64,000 nucleotides of DNA, from contig NC_060237.1 of assembly GCF_021155775.2 (NCBI RefSeq), positions 16,018,970 to 16,082,969 on the forward strand, read 5' to 3'. The notes under the pieces were generated by a model that saw only the letters and a program-made list of their open reading frames with translations, was not told where the DNA came from and searched no databases. Both the position numbers and the translations under genes were made by a program. Of the stretch, positions 26,570-38,300 are shown piece after piece; the first letter of the stretch is position 1, and each line of letters starts with the position of its first letter. This DNA is from Neodiprion pinetum (taxonomy: Eukaryota > Arthropoda > Insecta > Hymenoptera > Diprionidae).

Positions 26570-29491
26570 TCAGTTGTTGTGAAGTCTATTGTTATCTTGA
26601 GGTTCTTTTGCCTTGCGATGGCTTCTATAGCCACCCCAGTCTCGCGCGTTCGCAAGAACTTGACCTACTTTATCGAGGACAAATTTTTCGGAAATCCGGC
26701 ACATAGCCTGATCATTTTCGGATTTAGTTTTAAATGCCTCTGGAATGATATTTTAGGATGTTTATCTATTATGAACACCTCAAAAATCAAGTTCATTTTT
26801 GAGATACTTTTATTTAGGTACTAGTCTTACCTATTAAGCAGTTACAAAAAGGTGTTCCTTTTAGAATTTTTTTATTAGCAATGGACTTGCAAGCTGTATA
26901 TTCCATTGCCACAACCCTGGATATGAATTTTTTCATTATGTTAGTAACGTTTCTTGATAGGCTGTTGGACGAATCCATTATAAATAATAGTGATAGAGCC
27001 TAAAACATATGAACAGTTATTACGGTATAGGTTACAAATATTGACTGAATTTTTTTTTTAAATTAAACTTACAAAATCAGAACGAAAACTGTCATTATTT
27101 ATTAATTCTGAGTTGAATGCTTCGAAATCATTCATAGTGGGCAATGGAAGTTTTAAATTATAAGTTTCTTGAAAACGCGGAGTTTGAATCCCACCCGGTG
27201 CTTTTCGTAAAACTTCTTTTAGAATATTTTTTATTTCTGCGATATCGTTTTTCATAATATTCATTCTGATTTTAATTCCCTTCACATCCTGTTGCATGAT
27301 TGAAACATTGTTTTGCAAGCTTGTTAAAGCAGCTGAAAACATGGAAATGATTAAAAGTGAATTATGAGTAAAAAATATAAAATACTGATACATTATTATT
27401 AGAACTCGTGAGTGAGTGAATAATGGAGGTACCTTTGCTGTTAAAGTTCTGATGAAGAAATGTCTGTGATCCACCATCTTCAAAAACAGTACGACTGTTT
27501 GAATCTGATGAAAAAGTTGAGAGAGGTGACAAAAAAGTTTTTCAAATAAATTTCAGATTGAGAAAATTGATTTTTATCCCATGAGTACTTATATTTAACT
27601 AAAATAAGGCGAATAACTTCAACTTCTTTGTATAGGAGCCAGTTAATATACAAAGATACTTTGTTTTGCGAACAAGACATTTTTTCCCTGAATCATCTAG
27701 CAAGGAAACAAGATACTTATTCAAGAAAAAATTTGAACATTAAACTACTCACACGAAGTTTTTGTTGATACTGGTGTTTTCTGGTATGCAGCGTCTATAC
27801 AACTTCGAGTATAAACGGATTTTGAATTTTTTGAAGACTGTGTGCCAGAGCTACACAGGGGTATTTTTGCTGCACGTGGTGTGAAATGATGCACAGAAGT
27901 TGATGGGTGGCTTTCAATATCAATTTCTTTAAGCATACGTGGAGAATGACCTTCAGATCTACATCTATGAGCTATATTCGAGTCTGTGATCGTGTGATAA
28001 ACTTGTGTAAAAAACGTAGATATGAATAATCGAAATGAATAAAATTAGTTTAGTTTGGCTAACTAACCTTGAATGTCAGACAGTGAATCATCTTCACTTC
28101 CGAGGTTGGTTATATCTGTTGAAAAAAAAAGTCTCAAATGAATGGATTCGAGAAAAGAAAAGGAAATGATGAAATGAAAATTTTGATTCTGATAACTTTT
28201 CGGCTAAACTTGCTTGGTTGTACAGATTTATCTGTCAACAATGTTTTATCAAGCTGCGTATTTGAGATTTTTTTCATTTTTGACTTTGAATAATCTGCAA
28301 GTAAAAAAGGAGGGTAGTGTGTGAAAAATTAGTTGCCATACGTACAACTGCGGAAAATAATTACTCACCGGAGCTAGTTGCTTTATCCGATGATAACACA
28401 TTTGTATTACATTTGACACGTCTTCGTGGTGAAGTTTTATTGCTAGTTACGTGAGATGTCGGACGATTTGAAATATCTCTGAGAGTCTGTTTGTGCGTGG
28501 AATTAGATATTTTGCTTTTTTTACAGTTCACGTTTTGATTTTCTTCCATAGCAGAAGCCTCCGAGGTAGAATTATAATTTTCTAATGACAACACATAAGA
28601 TACAAGGTTACAAATGATTTCTAAAAACATATCGGACATCAGTAAAAATCTTGCAGGGAAAAGCCATTGATTTTGTTCGGAGTTGGTGAAATAAATATTG
28701 ATAGCAACAAAATTTTTTATACAGTCGCGTATTCAAGAAAACTAATTTAAAAATTTGTGAAAGGAAATGTCCATATACTTGGAAACATGTTTCTGTTCTT
28801 TCTCTACTTTTAGAACGTAATACCCTCCGTTCAACGTGGTTTTTCCAAGAGACAACTCACATCGAGAATATCCTGATGCAGATTCAGAAACGCTAGCAGA
28901 ACTTATGGCCGGTACTTGCATTAAATTTTCAACAGGAGTTGCATCTGCAGTTATTTTTTTGAGAGTCAACGTTTTAGTTAATTTTTTACATTTTTCTTCT
29001 TGATTTAAATCAGTGTCAGTTGTGTAAGCATATTCTTGAGTTTGCAAAGCGTTTAGACGTAACATAGCTTCGTCATATGTTTCTGGTAAATAGAAATAGC
29101 AATTAATAGCTTATCAAAATATTTATCATGGTTAAATTTAGTCTGCCAAAGAAACAAATGAAACAAATCTAACAAACACAGAAAAGAAGTCAAAATTGAA
29201 AAATGAAAGATTGCTCGAATTTAGTTTTCAAAGAATTTCACATTAGAACTCACTTGCTTGGCCAAGCGTCAGTACTTCGTAAAGCGGCCACTCAGAATCC
29301 GGATCTTTTAGATCTCGTCTCATTGAGTTAAAAAGCTTAATTTTAGCTTTAGTGTATGGTGGAGACATAAACTTTGCAACACACTCTTTCTTCTCAGAAT
29401 TGTAATCGAGCCAACTCAGCGGCACACAGTCAATATCGACGCCTTTTCCTTTGGGTAAAAACTGTACGAATTGAGATGGATACATGTCCAT
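26570..29491 (-). CDS. Multi-exon DUF4806-domain protein gene
   Basis: Starts at ATG 29491. Exon 1 (29491-29254) encodes an acidic/aromatic N-terminal region with WLDYN, PPYTKAK and WPLYEVLTLGQA, the usual start of insect DUF4806 proteins. Exon 2 begins at 29082 and continues the frame (TYDEAMLRLNAL). Serine-rich middle exons lie near 28.6-28.4 and 27.9-27.7 kb, with less certain borders. A coiled-coil exon (27332-27073, QDVKGIKIRMNIMKNDIAEI) leads into LPLPTMNDFEAFNSEL, the DUF4806 core. It continues in 26999-26831 and ends in 26707-26570 with NARDWGGYRSHRKAK and TGA. No break is evident in the exons I could join. Function is unknown; such proteins often accompany transposase-like genes in insects. 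Confidence 0.55.
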
Positions 29492-30602
29492 AGTTTTATC
29501 TATAAATAATAAAATATACTTATTTCGCAGAGAAACGAAAGGTTAAAGTAGTGAGTAGAAATGATGAGATTTTTTTTTTCCAATCTCTTCATTTATTACT
29601 ACGATATTATTCTCAATTACCTAGTAAGTGAATGTTTAACTATTTGCTTCAGTTAAAAAGTAAATCTTGAGAAGGTTGAAGTTAGTAACGTTATCGTAAT
29701 GACGATACATTAGGGAAAAAATCACTATTTTCTTAATTTTACAATGATTTTTCAGGAACTAAGCTTTCGAAATATATGAGTGTTTTGTTTCATTACGGTT
29801 TACTGAATTTCGAACAGTTCCAACATGGCGAAATAATGGTGCTTCCTCAGCATAAATTGTTACGATAACATTATTAACTTCAATATAATAAATGACGACT
29901 ACTACGAGATTGACGCGACAATTAAGAATTATCGCCTTTTTAAATCGCCTCCTGTGTTTCTGTAAACGTTTTCTAGAATTTTCACGACTGACAATGAGTA
30001 GAGTCTGGATTGCACGTGTGAAGACAAACTATATTCTTTCTCAACCGAATAAGTGTCAACTGGTGTAAAGTTCAATGCTAATTCAAATTCACAATCTACG
30101 CCGCGATTTGTGGATGAGTATTATTTTTATTTGGGTTTTTCGAAGTTATTTAGAATGTTTTAATTTCTTGTTTTAACTGAAAAATTAATCACAATTCCGA
30201 ACTTGATTATAAAATCAATATTATCACCTTCGTTAATGTTGTGTTGTCCCTCTGTGAACGATTCTTCAATAGGTATTTTGTTAGGTTTGTTCACTTCATT
30301 ACTTCATAAAACTGACACCGATACGTCATGCGGTGGTCACTTTGTCAGCCCTCTCTCTCGCTCCAATGGATGTTGGGTAGTGATGCCTAACCTAACCTAC
30401 TCCTAATGTTTGCATGTCTCGCGCCATGATCTACAACGATACGTGTCTTATATCGAGCATAGAATACGCGAGTCCACGAGACACGTGTCGTATCACACCA
30501 CTTACTGAAAGATTAGCAATTTTTATTTCTATTTTGAGTCTACGATATCATAAATCAATGTCATTTACATAAACATTAAAAGTTGCCCGTCGAAAGAAAT
30601 GA
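29492..30602. other. Intergenic between DUF4806 gene and Polinton
   Basis: AT-rich upstream region of the DUF4806 gene. It includes CCTAACCTAACCTAC near 30385, a very short TTAGG-like run. No convincing gene. Confidence 0.5.
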
Positions 30603-30608
30603 AAAATT
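30603..30608. repeat. 6-bp target site duplication, left
   Basis: AAAATT immediately left of the AGTAGTATGG terminus; the same AAAATT follows ACTACT at 39855-39860. Six-base duplications are characteristic of Polinton/Maverick insertion. Confidence 0.8.
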
Positions 30609-31343
30609 AGTAGTATGGCTATGAGAGTTCTGGATACAAACACCTTCTTTACCGACCGAGCCGACCAGTCCGCCTATACATTCTCCCCAGACTCAAACCC
30701 TGTTCCGCTCCGCGCAGCCCAGACGCAAACCCTTTTCCGCGATGACGTCACAGTCTGCCGTACCGAAGGTCAAAACCGTGCAACCTTACCGACAGTTGTA
30801 TCGATTGAGGATCAAAATCGTGCTGTTTTACCGACAATCTTACCGACCGAAGGTCTGTAGTGCTCGCCTGCCAACGGTAGAGGGCGCAGCGGAGGCGAGA
30901 ACTTTTTTACCGTCCCGCATTCTTTTCCCACGATAGGACTGCTGATGTGTAACATGAACCACTCCGAATTCCTTTCCCACGGTAGGACTGCTGATGTGTA
31001 ATATCAACCACCCCACATTCCTTTCCCACCTTATCAACCACGTGACATTCCAAAATCAATAGTTCCGAGAATTGTTTGTCTCAACGTCGCACCGAAATCC
31101 TTTGACCGCATGCCGCTCGCCGTCAAGTCGAAACTTGTCGAACGCATTGTTTTGTCTAACCACCTTATCAACCACGTGACATTCCAAAATTAATGGTTCC
31201 GAGAATTGTTTTTCACTTACTTGGATGTCGGTTTGATATCCAAGGTCGACCGATAGTCGTGGTACAAAGCCATGGATCTGCGGTGTTGGGTTACAATCGC
31301 TCTTGGAATGCCAAAAGGTGCGCGCGCATCCGTACAGCTGCCC

Positions 31344-31378
31344 TATAAAAAGGACGCTCATCACAGCAAACGATCATT
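31344..31378 (+). promoter_or_regulatory. TATA box and initiator of truncated polymerase copy
   Basis: TATAAAA at 31344-31350 with TCATT at 31374-31378, the initiator A being 32 bases from the first T of the TATA box. The first ATG after it (31402) is in the polymerase frame. The same pair occurs in mirror image in the right repeat. Confidence 0.7.
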
Positions 31379-31401
31379 ACGTCACAAGCTGTCAAGTATA
31401 C

Positions 31402-33412
31402 ATGAGGAAAAAGCTCAAGATGGAATCCGCGAAGTGTTTGAGATTGATCAATGTTATGGAATCGGCGTTCAAGATTTTATCGGAAAAATCGTCGCCGGTA
31501 GAAATTGCGAAATGGATTCGACTCGGAACCCAAAATATCAGGCTTTTGAATAAAATCTTACGCAACAACGCCTCAACGATCGGGGAGAAGACAAGAATTT
31601 TGACTACAATCGGAATTCTGAAATCGTTGACAGTCAAATTTCAACAATTGCAGAAAGTGGGTGACGGATTACGAAGCCGACGAAGAAGCGATCGAGTACG
31701 GTGGGAAGATTTGGAATCAGCTTTCGAGAGTAGAGTTCGAACTGGATCCATCGTCAATTTGAAGCATAAAGATGTGGAGAGATTTCTAGAAGACGCAAAG
31801 GTACTAGCTGTGACGAGACTGAAAAACGCTCTGAAGAAAGACAGGAGCTTGAAAGCCAACGTTATCCTGGCTTGTAAATTTGAACTCAGAAAAGTTGATC
31901 GCACGGTGGAAGAGATCAAATTTTTTAATACAAGAAATGAAATCATCCTCCAGACAACGGATATCAACGAATGGTTCATCGAAAACGCGACGGAGCGTTT
32001 GTTGAAAAAGGTGGAAGATTTCCAGGAAAAGGATTCGGGCTGGTCGCTGACCGAAATAATCAATTTGACTGTGAATATCAACAAGTACGTGCCACTACGA
32101 GGCGGTGTCTTCACATACACACCACTACCGAAAGATATTCAAGATAAGAAGGCTGTCGTCAACATCTGTAACAGCGACTCGTATTGCTTCCTCTGGTCGG
32201 TCACCGCAGCTCTGTTCCCAGCCGACAACAATCCCAGTAAAATTACTTCGTATCCACATTTCAGCTCAGTGCTACAATACGACGGTTTGCATTTTCCAAT
32301 GTCTCTAGACAAAAACACCATTTCAAAATTTGAGAAGCTTAACGGTCTTTCAATTAACGTCTACGGTATAGACCAAGGTGATCGGAAAAAAAGTGAAATA
32401 GTACCGATTCACCTGAGTCAGAATGAGTCTGATAAACCTATGATTCATCTTTTGGCGATCGAAACTGAAATCCCTGATGATGATGATGATATGGAAAATT
32501 ATGAAAAAAATAGAATCTTTCATTTTGCATGGATTCGAAATTTATCGCGGTTGACGAGTTCTTAAATTTCCAAACGCAATGGTCGTACTTGGTTGTGCGA
32601 TAGATGTTTGACTTACTTTCATTCTGAAGAGTGTTTAACAAAGCACAATGTAGATTGCATGAATTTAAACAAAACCAAAGTTATTCTACCTACAGATGAG
32701 GAAAAAATTCTAAAATTTAAAAATTTCAAGCACAAAGAAACCGTTCCGTTCTGCATTTACGCGGATCTCGAATGTTTACTGGAACCTACGCTCAAAAAGA
32801 TGGGTACAAGAACAATTTATCAGAAGCATCTTCCGTATAGTATAGCTTACTATCTGCATTGCGCGTTTGACGATTCGCTTTCAAGATTCAAAATTAATCG
32901 TGGAGAGACTTGCGTTCAATGGTTTGTGAACGAGTTAGCGGAATTGGCACATTCGTTAGAGGGACACTACAAGACTGTTGTACCGATGGAACCACTAAAT
33001 TTCAATCAAATCAACGAATTTCACTCAACGACAGTGTGTCACATTTGTGAAAAACCGTTTACACTCACAGACGTGAAACATCGTGATCACTGCCATTTCA
33101 CGGGAAAGTACCGTGGTGCTGCTCACCGAGGTTGCAATCTAAATTACCAAAATTCGCACATTATCCCAGTGATATTCCACAATCTGTCGGGTTACGATTC
33201 ACATTTCCTGATCAAAGCACTGGCTACATCGTTCGAGGGCAGAACTGAGCTTCTACCCGTAAACAAAGAAAAGTACATTTCATTTACAAAATACGTCGAG
33301 GGGACAGATACAAAGTTTAGATTCGTAGATTCGTACCGCTTCATGCCCAGTGGTCTTGAGAAATTAGCAACGTATCTCGGTGATGATCAGAAATCAATCA
33401 CACGAAAATTTT
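31402..33412 (+). pseudogene. Truncated Polinton DNA polymerase (left copy)
   Basis: The N-terminal 670 codons of the same polymerase encoded at 35303-39061, carried in the left terminal repeat. A C-to-T change makes TAA at 32563-32565 where the right copy has CAA (after LTSS). The homology then ends at 33412, within the polymerase exonuclease region, before any polymerase catalytic motif. The frame reads on into unrelated DNA and stops at 33525. It cannot give an active polymerase. It still has its promoter, so a 387-residue N-terminal fragment could in principle be made. Confidence 0.9.
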
Positions 33413-33597
33413 TTAACAAATTTTTTTTTTTTTTTTTTCCAATTTCAAATTTGATTTCGATTTTTTTTTGTCGTCAAAAGTTAGGGATGGCGGGTCGGAT
33501 AAAGGGTGGACCCAGTCGTCTCTGACGTCATTTTTTTCACTCCGAGATGCGCAGAACGCAGTGCGCACCGTTTCCAAATTCTTGCGATCTATCGGCT

Positions 33598-33648
33598 TAT
33601 ATATATATATATATATAAGCTCAACGCATCCGATGCAGACTCGTCAGT
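33598..33648 (+). promoter_or_regulatory. Internal TATA/initiator promoter in Polinton
   Basis: A run of TA dinucleotides ending TATAAG (33614-33619) is followed 32 bases later by a perfect TCAGT initiator (A at 33646). The spacing matches the polymerase promoter. An ATG at 33654 follows almost at once. Confidence 0.5.
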
Positions 33649-33653
33649 CTTAC

Positions 33654-33776
33654 ATGATATATGCAAGTGAAAAAAGGTATACAAAGTTCAGCTTATATCA
33701 ACGTCAAAGTCATGGCAGTCGAAGCGTAACATACGGAACAAGAGACTGTGCAATGTCGCAGATCCCGCAGAGCTGA
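33654..33776 (+). CDS. Possible 40-aa protein downstream of internal promoter
   Basis: The first ATG after the TATA/TCAGT promoter opens 40 codons starting MIYASEKRYTKFSLYQRQ and ending in TGA at 33776. It is basic and Ser/Arg/Tyr-rich, with no recognised domain. It may be the start of a former element gene whose body was lost when the element was shortened, or non-coding. Support comes only from the promoter and the start codon position. Confidence 0.25.
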   Translation: MIYASEKRYTKFSLYQRQSHGSRSVTYGTRDCAMSQIPQS

Positions 33777-34230
33777 ACAATGCTGTAACTTCAAAAATCT
33801 TGAGACCCGTAAAAGCTAGGGAATTCGGAAATTCTGGAATAGTGAAGAAGACGATTTTTCTTGACCTTGGTGAATTGTTGAATAATATTATTCTTGGATA
33901 TGAAGGTCGTGAACATCAAAACACTTTTTTTGTGTTTACGTTTCAGCCGTGATGGGGGCCCTCCTCAGAACGATATATTTAAAACATCCCTGCTTATTAC
34001 CTAAACCTTCCATATTAAATTTTGTTATGACTGAGTTGTACATTATTTTATTATTTCTGTTCGCGACAGATGTAATAAAACTGTTTTTTTTTTTTTAAAG
34101 AATATTCATGAAATAATTTTATACCTTCACCTTAGCTCTTAAGAGAGAATTTTTTTCAATGCAAAGCTTATGTAAGATTCGACCTTGCTCTCCATCCTTG
34201 ACCGAGCTGTACTCAAACCGAGTTATGTTT

Positions 34231-34304
34231 TGCATTCCTAGAGCGATAGTAACCCAACACCGCAGATCCTTGGCTCTGAATGTACCGCAGCTATCGGCCG
34301 ACCC
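34231..34304 (-). repeat. Third copy of the polymerase leader sequence
   Basis: About 74 bases matching the segment just upstream of the polymerase TATA box (39151-39220, and mirror 31243-31312), including AACCCAACACCGCAGATCC with few mismatches. On the minus strand it can be read as DLRCWVTIALGM, as in the other copies. It is probably a shared regulatory segment; no TATA box follows this copy. Confidence 0.6.
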
Positions 34305-34588
34305 TGCACTCTGGTCTTGTCTGAACCCGTCCAAATACTCACCGTAGAGTTCACATTACATGACGCAGCTCGAAACCCTCCATCGTTGCTAAGTGGTGTT
34401 CGGAGTAGCATTTTCTTAGATTTTGAGACTTAATTCTAGATACAATTACAAGGTACAAAACGTACGTAGGATCAAAGGTATACATGATGGATAAATGAAA
34501 AAATATTCATAATTTCAATCTTTTTTTTTTTTGTTTATTGAACGTAAGACTCACACAGAACATTGGATATTCGAATGCGATACTCAGA

Positions 34589-34907
34589 TTATACGTATAC
34601 GAATTCAAGTTGACCGTAGGGTCCGCCAAGATAGCGTAGATGCAACCGTATCTCCTTACTGGCTGTCGTCACCTTCTGGAACAAATCTTCATTTTCGTGG
34701 AGGGCCTTGGTCAGTCGGTTGGGCAGAAAAATCATGAAAGAGTTATCCAAGTCCAGAACGATTTTGTCTCCAAATTTCGTTTTAACCCGACGAACGCCAC
34801 TGACCCGGTATTCGAAGTATACTTCGAGGTCCGAAAGCTTTTTCAAGGGCAGAAGTGTCTCCAGGCGAGCGACTTCGTTCAATTTTTGAAAAGTCCATGA
34901 TCGTTAC
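34589..34907 (-). pseudogene. Small Polinton-associated protein, frameshifted
   Basis: A minus-strand frame with KLSDLEVYFEYRVSGVRRV, TKFGDKIVLDLD and FLPNRL. This lysine/valine-rich pattern is familiar from small proteins encoded next to protein-primed polymerases in arthropod elements; an OB-fold-like nucleic-acid-binding role is a guess. The main frame has no ATG. The nearest ATG (34907, MDFSK) is in another frame that would connect at the A run near 34890, suggesting a one-base indel. It lies downstream of the polymerase on the same strand. Confidence 0.4.
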
Positions 34908-35062
34908 GGTCGAGTTGTATGTGCTCGAAATTTCTTGTGAGTTGATTGAGGTCAGATCTGATTTTCAGCAGATGTTTTACTTCTCCAATATTCTTGAGGA
35001 GCAGTTCTAGTCGTTTCTTCAATTCACGTTGTTCCAGAGCACTTCTCATTTGCAAGAAAAAC
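34892..35062 (-). CDS. Small coiled-coil-like protein in Polinton interior
   Basis: An open minus-strand frame from an ATG (MRSALEQRELKKRLELLLKN) of roughly 55 residues, rich in Leu, Lys and Glu with heptad spacing, ending LFKN and TGA just after the next small gene's ATG. The overlap of stop and start suggests compact virus-like gene packing. Family not recognised; the frame may extend further upstream. Confidence 0.35.
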
Positions 35063-35302
35063 AGCTTCAGACTGGCGATGAAGTTTTCACTTTTCGCTTA
35101 TATAACGTTCCCCCAGAATAAATGAATTTTTTTTTGTAAAAACGTATGTCCCTCTTTATTTTATATCCGACACACAACAAGTATGCGTCTTTATTTTTTA
35201 GACAATCGACAGACATATGCATCGTTGTACAATTTCTTATATTTCGGAGCGTTCTTATTCACTATCCTACATAACAATAATATTTTATACATCATGGTAC
35301 AG

Positions 35303-38300
35303 TTATAAATTACAAAGCTTAGGCTTGTAGCCCCACGGAAGCGTGTCGGTTGTATTTTGGAACACGATCCGCTTGTCGTCATTCCAGCTCAGTGCTACTT
35401 TCTGCTGTTCTACGGTGTATACCTCGTGCTTTCGACTCAATATCAAATGCTGATTTGAGGATAGATTTTCACGTTTCAACGCACAGTCCAAATAATCGTG
35501 GAAGGTTATTTTTCTTAATGCTGATCCTCTGACACCTTTGGCACGTTTAGTGTCTTTTTCATCTCCCAAGACTCGGAATGCGTACAGTTTAGCTCTTAAT
35601 CCTACAAATTCGAGCATGATTTTCCCGTTGTTCTCGTCTTTCATCAACCCGAGAACTTTTTTATTTGCTCGAGGTATTCCGTATACGTTGTCGAGCGGAT
35701 AATCAGAAGTATCGAATTTGTGCAAGTCCTCCTTAATGTGTTCGTATATGTCGGGGACGGTAAAATTGTAAATCAAACTGTCGGTATCCGTGTACATTAA
35801 TTTTGCTCGGTTGCCGAATTTCTGCTTAATGTAATTGTAATGAAAATCGTAGATATATGTTTTAGCCAGATCCATGATGGAGAAACCTGCGTACAATGGT
35901 TTATTCAACTTGACTTTCATCTTACTCATTTCAACGATAATTATATCTTTGTCGAAAACGGTGCAGCTGTGAAAATTGGGTTTGGCTATGGTAGCTCTAG
36001 CACCGTATCTTCCATCCCATTTCGTGATCAGCCTTAAATCTCTATACTTCCTAACATTTTCCATAGTTTTGCCAAAAACTGCGTTGTTCATTAGCTTGTA
36101 AAATTTTTTCTCAAATTCGTTGTCAGATTTTTTTCGCAAATCGGTATTTAAATCTATATATTTTTTCAGCCACCGGGTTTGCCTGAATTTGAGAACTCTA
36201 TGAATATTGAGTAATTTTAAGCCTAATTGTGAGCATTGTTTCAAAACGCGGTAGTGAACAACGTAGTTTTTCTTGGAAAATAGCGTGGGTGTCAATTTCG
36301 GTTGCTTACTGTTCGAGATCGGAGGTATGTAGTGCTCCGGACACAGTGGTAAATCCTCATGAATTTCATGCAGTTCCTCAGGATATTCCAAATCAACCTC
36401 CAGTATGTAACCAATCTCCGCGTCGTCCGAGATGGTAAGAACGTCGCATTGTCCGAAGTCTGATAACCATTCGAAGGAACTGTATGGCAGAGCAAAGCTC
36501 ATAGCAGCACCGTACAAATTATTAACGTCAAAGTACATGAGATAAGATTCTTCGACCGCAGGATCGAATTCCTCTCCCATATATCTATTGTTGGCCTTTG
36601 CGTATCTGTTCGAACACTTTGATACACCACCACGAATACCCTTTTCGATAAACGTAACCATGTCTATGTCGGTGAGAAGCTCGAGTTCGATGCCTGTACA
36701 TTTTAACATTGCATCAAACGACAGACCGGGCGCTGTGTAGTAATGTAACGGGTCCAGTTTGTACGTCGTCCAACAGCTCTGTCGAAAGTTTTGAAAAACG
36801 TCAGCCAGTAAAAACACGTCCGTCTGTAAATACAAGTCCGAATACTCTCCCAAAGTTTGAATGTTAAAAGTTTGCCAAACTTGACATGCATGTGCATAGT
36901 CGTCGTCTGATATATCCCGGTCATTTAATTTTGAGTAAAATTGTTGTTTGGATGGTAACCGTGTGTCCTCGAGCTTCTCCCAACTGTCTATGTATTCGTA
37001 CGGGAACACTCCTTTTCTGGTCAATAACTGAAATTTATCTAAGCTATGATAAAATTTTCGTGTGATTGATTTCTGATCATCACCGAGATACGTTGCTAAT
37101 TTCTCAAGACCACTGGGCATGAAGCGGTACGAATCTACGAATCTAAACTTTGTATCTGTCCCCTCGACGTATTTTGTAAATGAAATGTACTTTTCTTTGT
37201 TTACGGGTAGAAGCTCAGTTCTGCCCTCGAACGATGTAGCCAGTGCTTTGATCAGGAAATGTGAATCGTAACCCGACAGATTGTGGAATATCACTGGGAT
37301 AATGTGCGAATTTTGGTAATTTAGATTGCAACCTCGGTGAGCAGCACCACGGTACTTTCCCGTGAAATGGCAGTGATCACGATGTTTCACGTCTGTGAGT
37401 GTAAACGGTTTTTCACAAATGTGACACACTGTCGTTGAGTGAAATTCGTTGATTTGATTGAAATTTAGTGGTTCCATCGGTACAACAGTCTTGTAGTGTC
37501 CCTCTAACGAATGTGCCAATTCCGCTAACTCGTTCACAAACCATTGAACGCAAGTCTCTCCACGATTAATTTTGAATCTTGAAAGCGAATCGTCAAACGC
37601 GCAATGCAGATAGTAAGCTATACTATACGGAAGATGCTTCTGATAAATTGTTCTTGTACCCATCTTTTTGAGCGTAGGTTCCAGTAAACATTCGAGATCC
37701 GCGTAAATGCAGAACGGAACGGTTTCTTTGTGCTTGAAATTTTTAAATTTTAGAATTTTTTCCTCATCTGTAGGTAGAATAACTTTGGTTTTGTTTAAAT
37801 TCATGCAATCTACATTGTGCTTTGTTAAACACTCTTCAGAATGAAAGTAAGTCAAACATCTATCGCACAACCAAGTACGACCATTGCGTTTGGAAATTTG
37901 AGAACTCGTCAACCGCGATAAATTTCGAATCCATGCAAAATGAAAGATTCTATTTTTTTCATAATTTTCCATATCATCATCATCATCAGGGATTTCAGTT
38001 TCGATCGCCAAAAGATGAATCATAGGTTTATCAGACTCATTCTGACTCAGGTGAATCGGTACTATTTCACTTTTTTTCCGATCACCTTGGTCTATACCGT
38101 AGACGTTAATTGAAAGACCGTTAAGCTTCTCAAATTTTGAAATGGTGTTTTTGTCTAGAGACATTGGAAAATGCAAACCGTCGTATTGTAGCACTGAGCT
38201 GAAATGTGGATACGAAGTAATTTTACTGGGATTGTTGTCGGCTGGGAACAGAGCTGCGGTGACCGACCAGAGGAAGCAATACGAGTCGCTGTTACAGATG

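Larger units (their letters stand above)
30609..33412 (+). repeat. Left terminal inverted repeat of Polinton
   Basis: Pairs with 37051-39854 (coordinate sum 70463, no net indel). Only scattered substitutions are seen, such as near 31510, 32084 and 32563. The outer 700 bases contain internal tandem repeats: two to three units of about 51 bases around 30920-31030 (TAGGACTGCTGATGTGTAA) and a 134-base repeat (CACCTTATCAACCACGTGAC at 31027 and 31161). The inner end stops abruptly at CACGAAAATTTT. Confidence 0.95.
33413..34588. other. Single-copy Polinton interior without clear gene
   Basis: It begins with a run of about 17 T and then GC-richer DNA with a plus-strand promoter (33598-33648), followed by AT-rich sequence. 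Near 34231-34304 lies a copy of the leader found upstream of the polymerase. No capsid, integrase, protease or ATPase homology is visible. Confidence 0.6.

Noticed and set aside
30383..30402. CCTAACCTAACCTAC as a telomeric or subtelomeric marker
   Set aside because: Fewer than three TTAGG-type units; too short to mean anything.
31641..32120. Antisense 159-codon frame in the polymerase region (and mirror 38343-38822)
   Set aside because: Fully overlaps the conserved polymerase N terminus; shadow frame.
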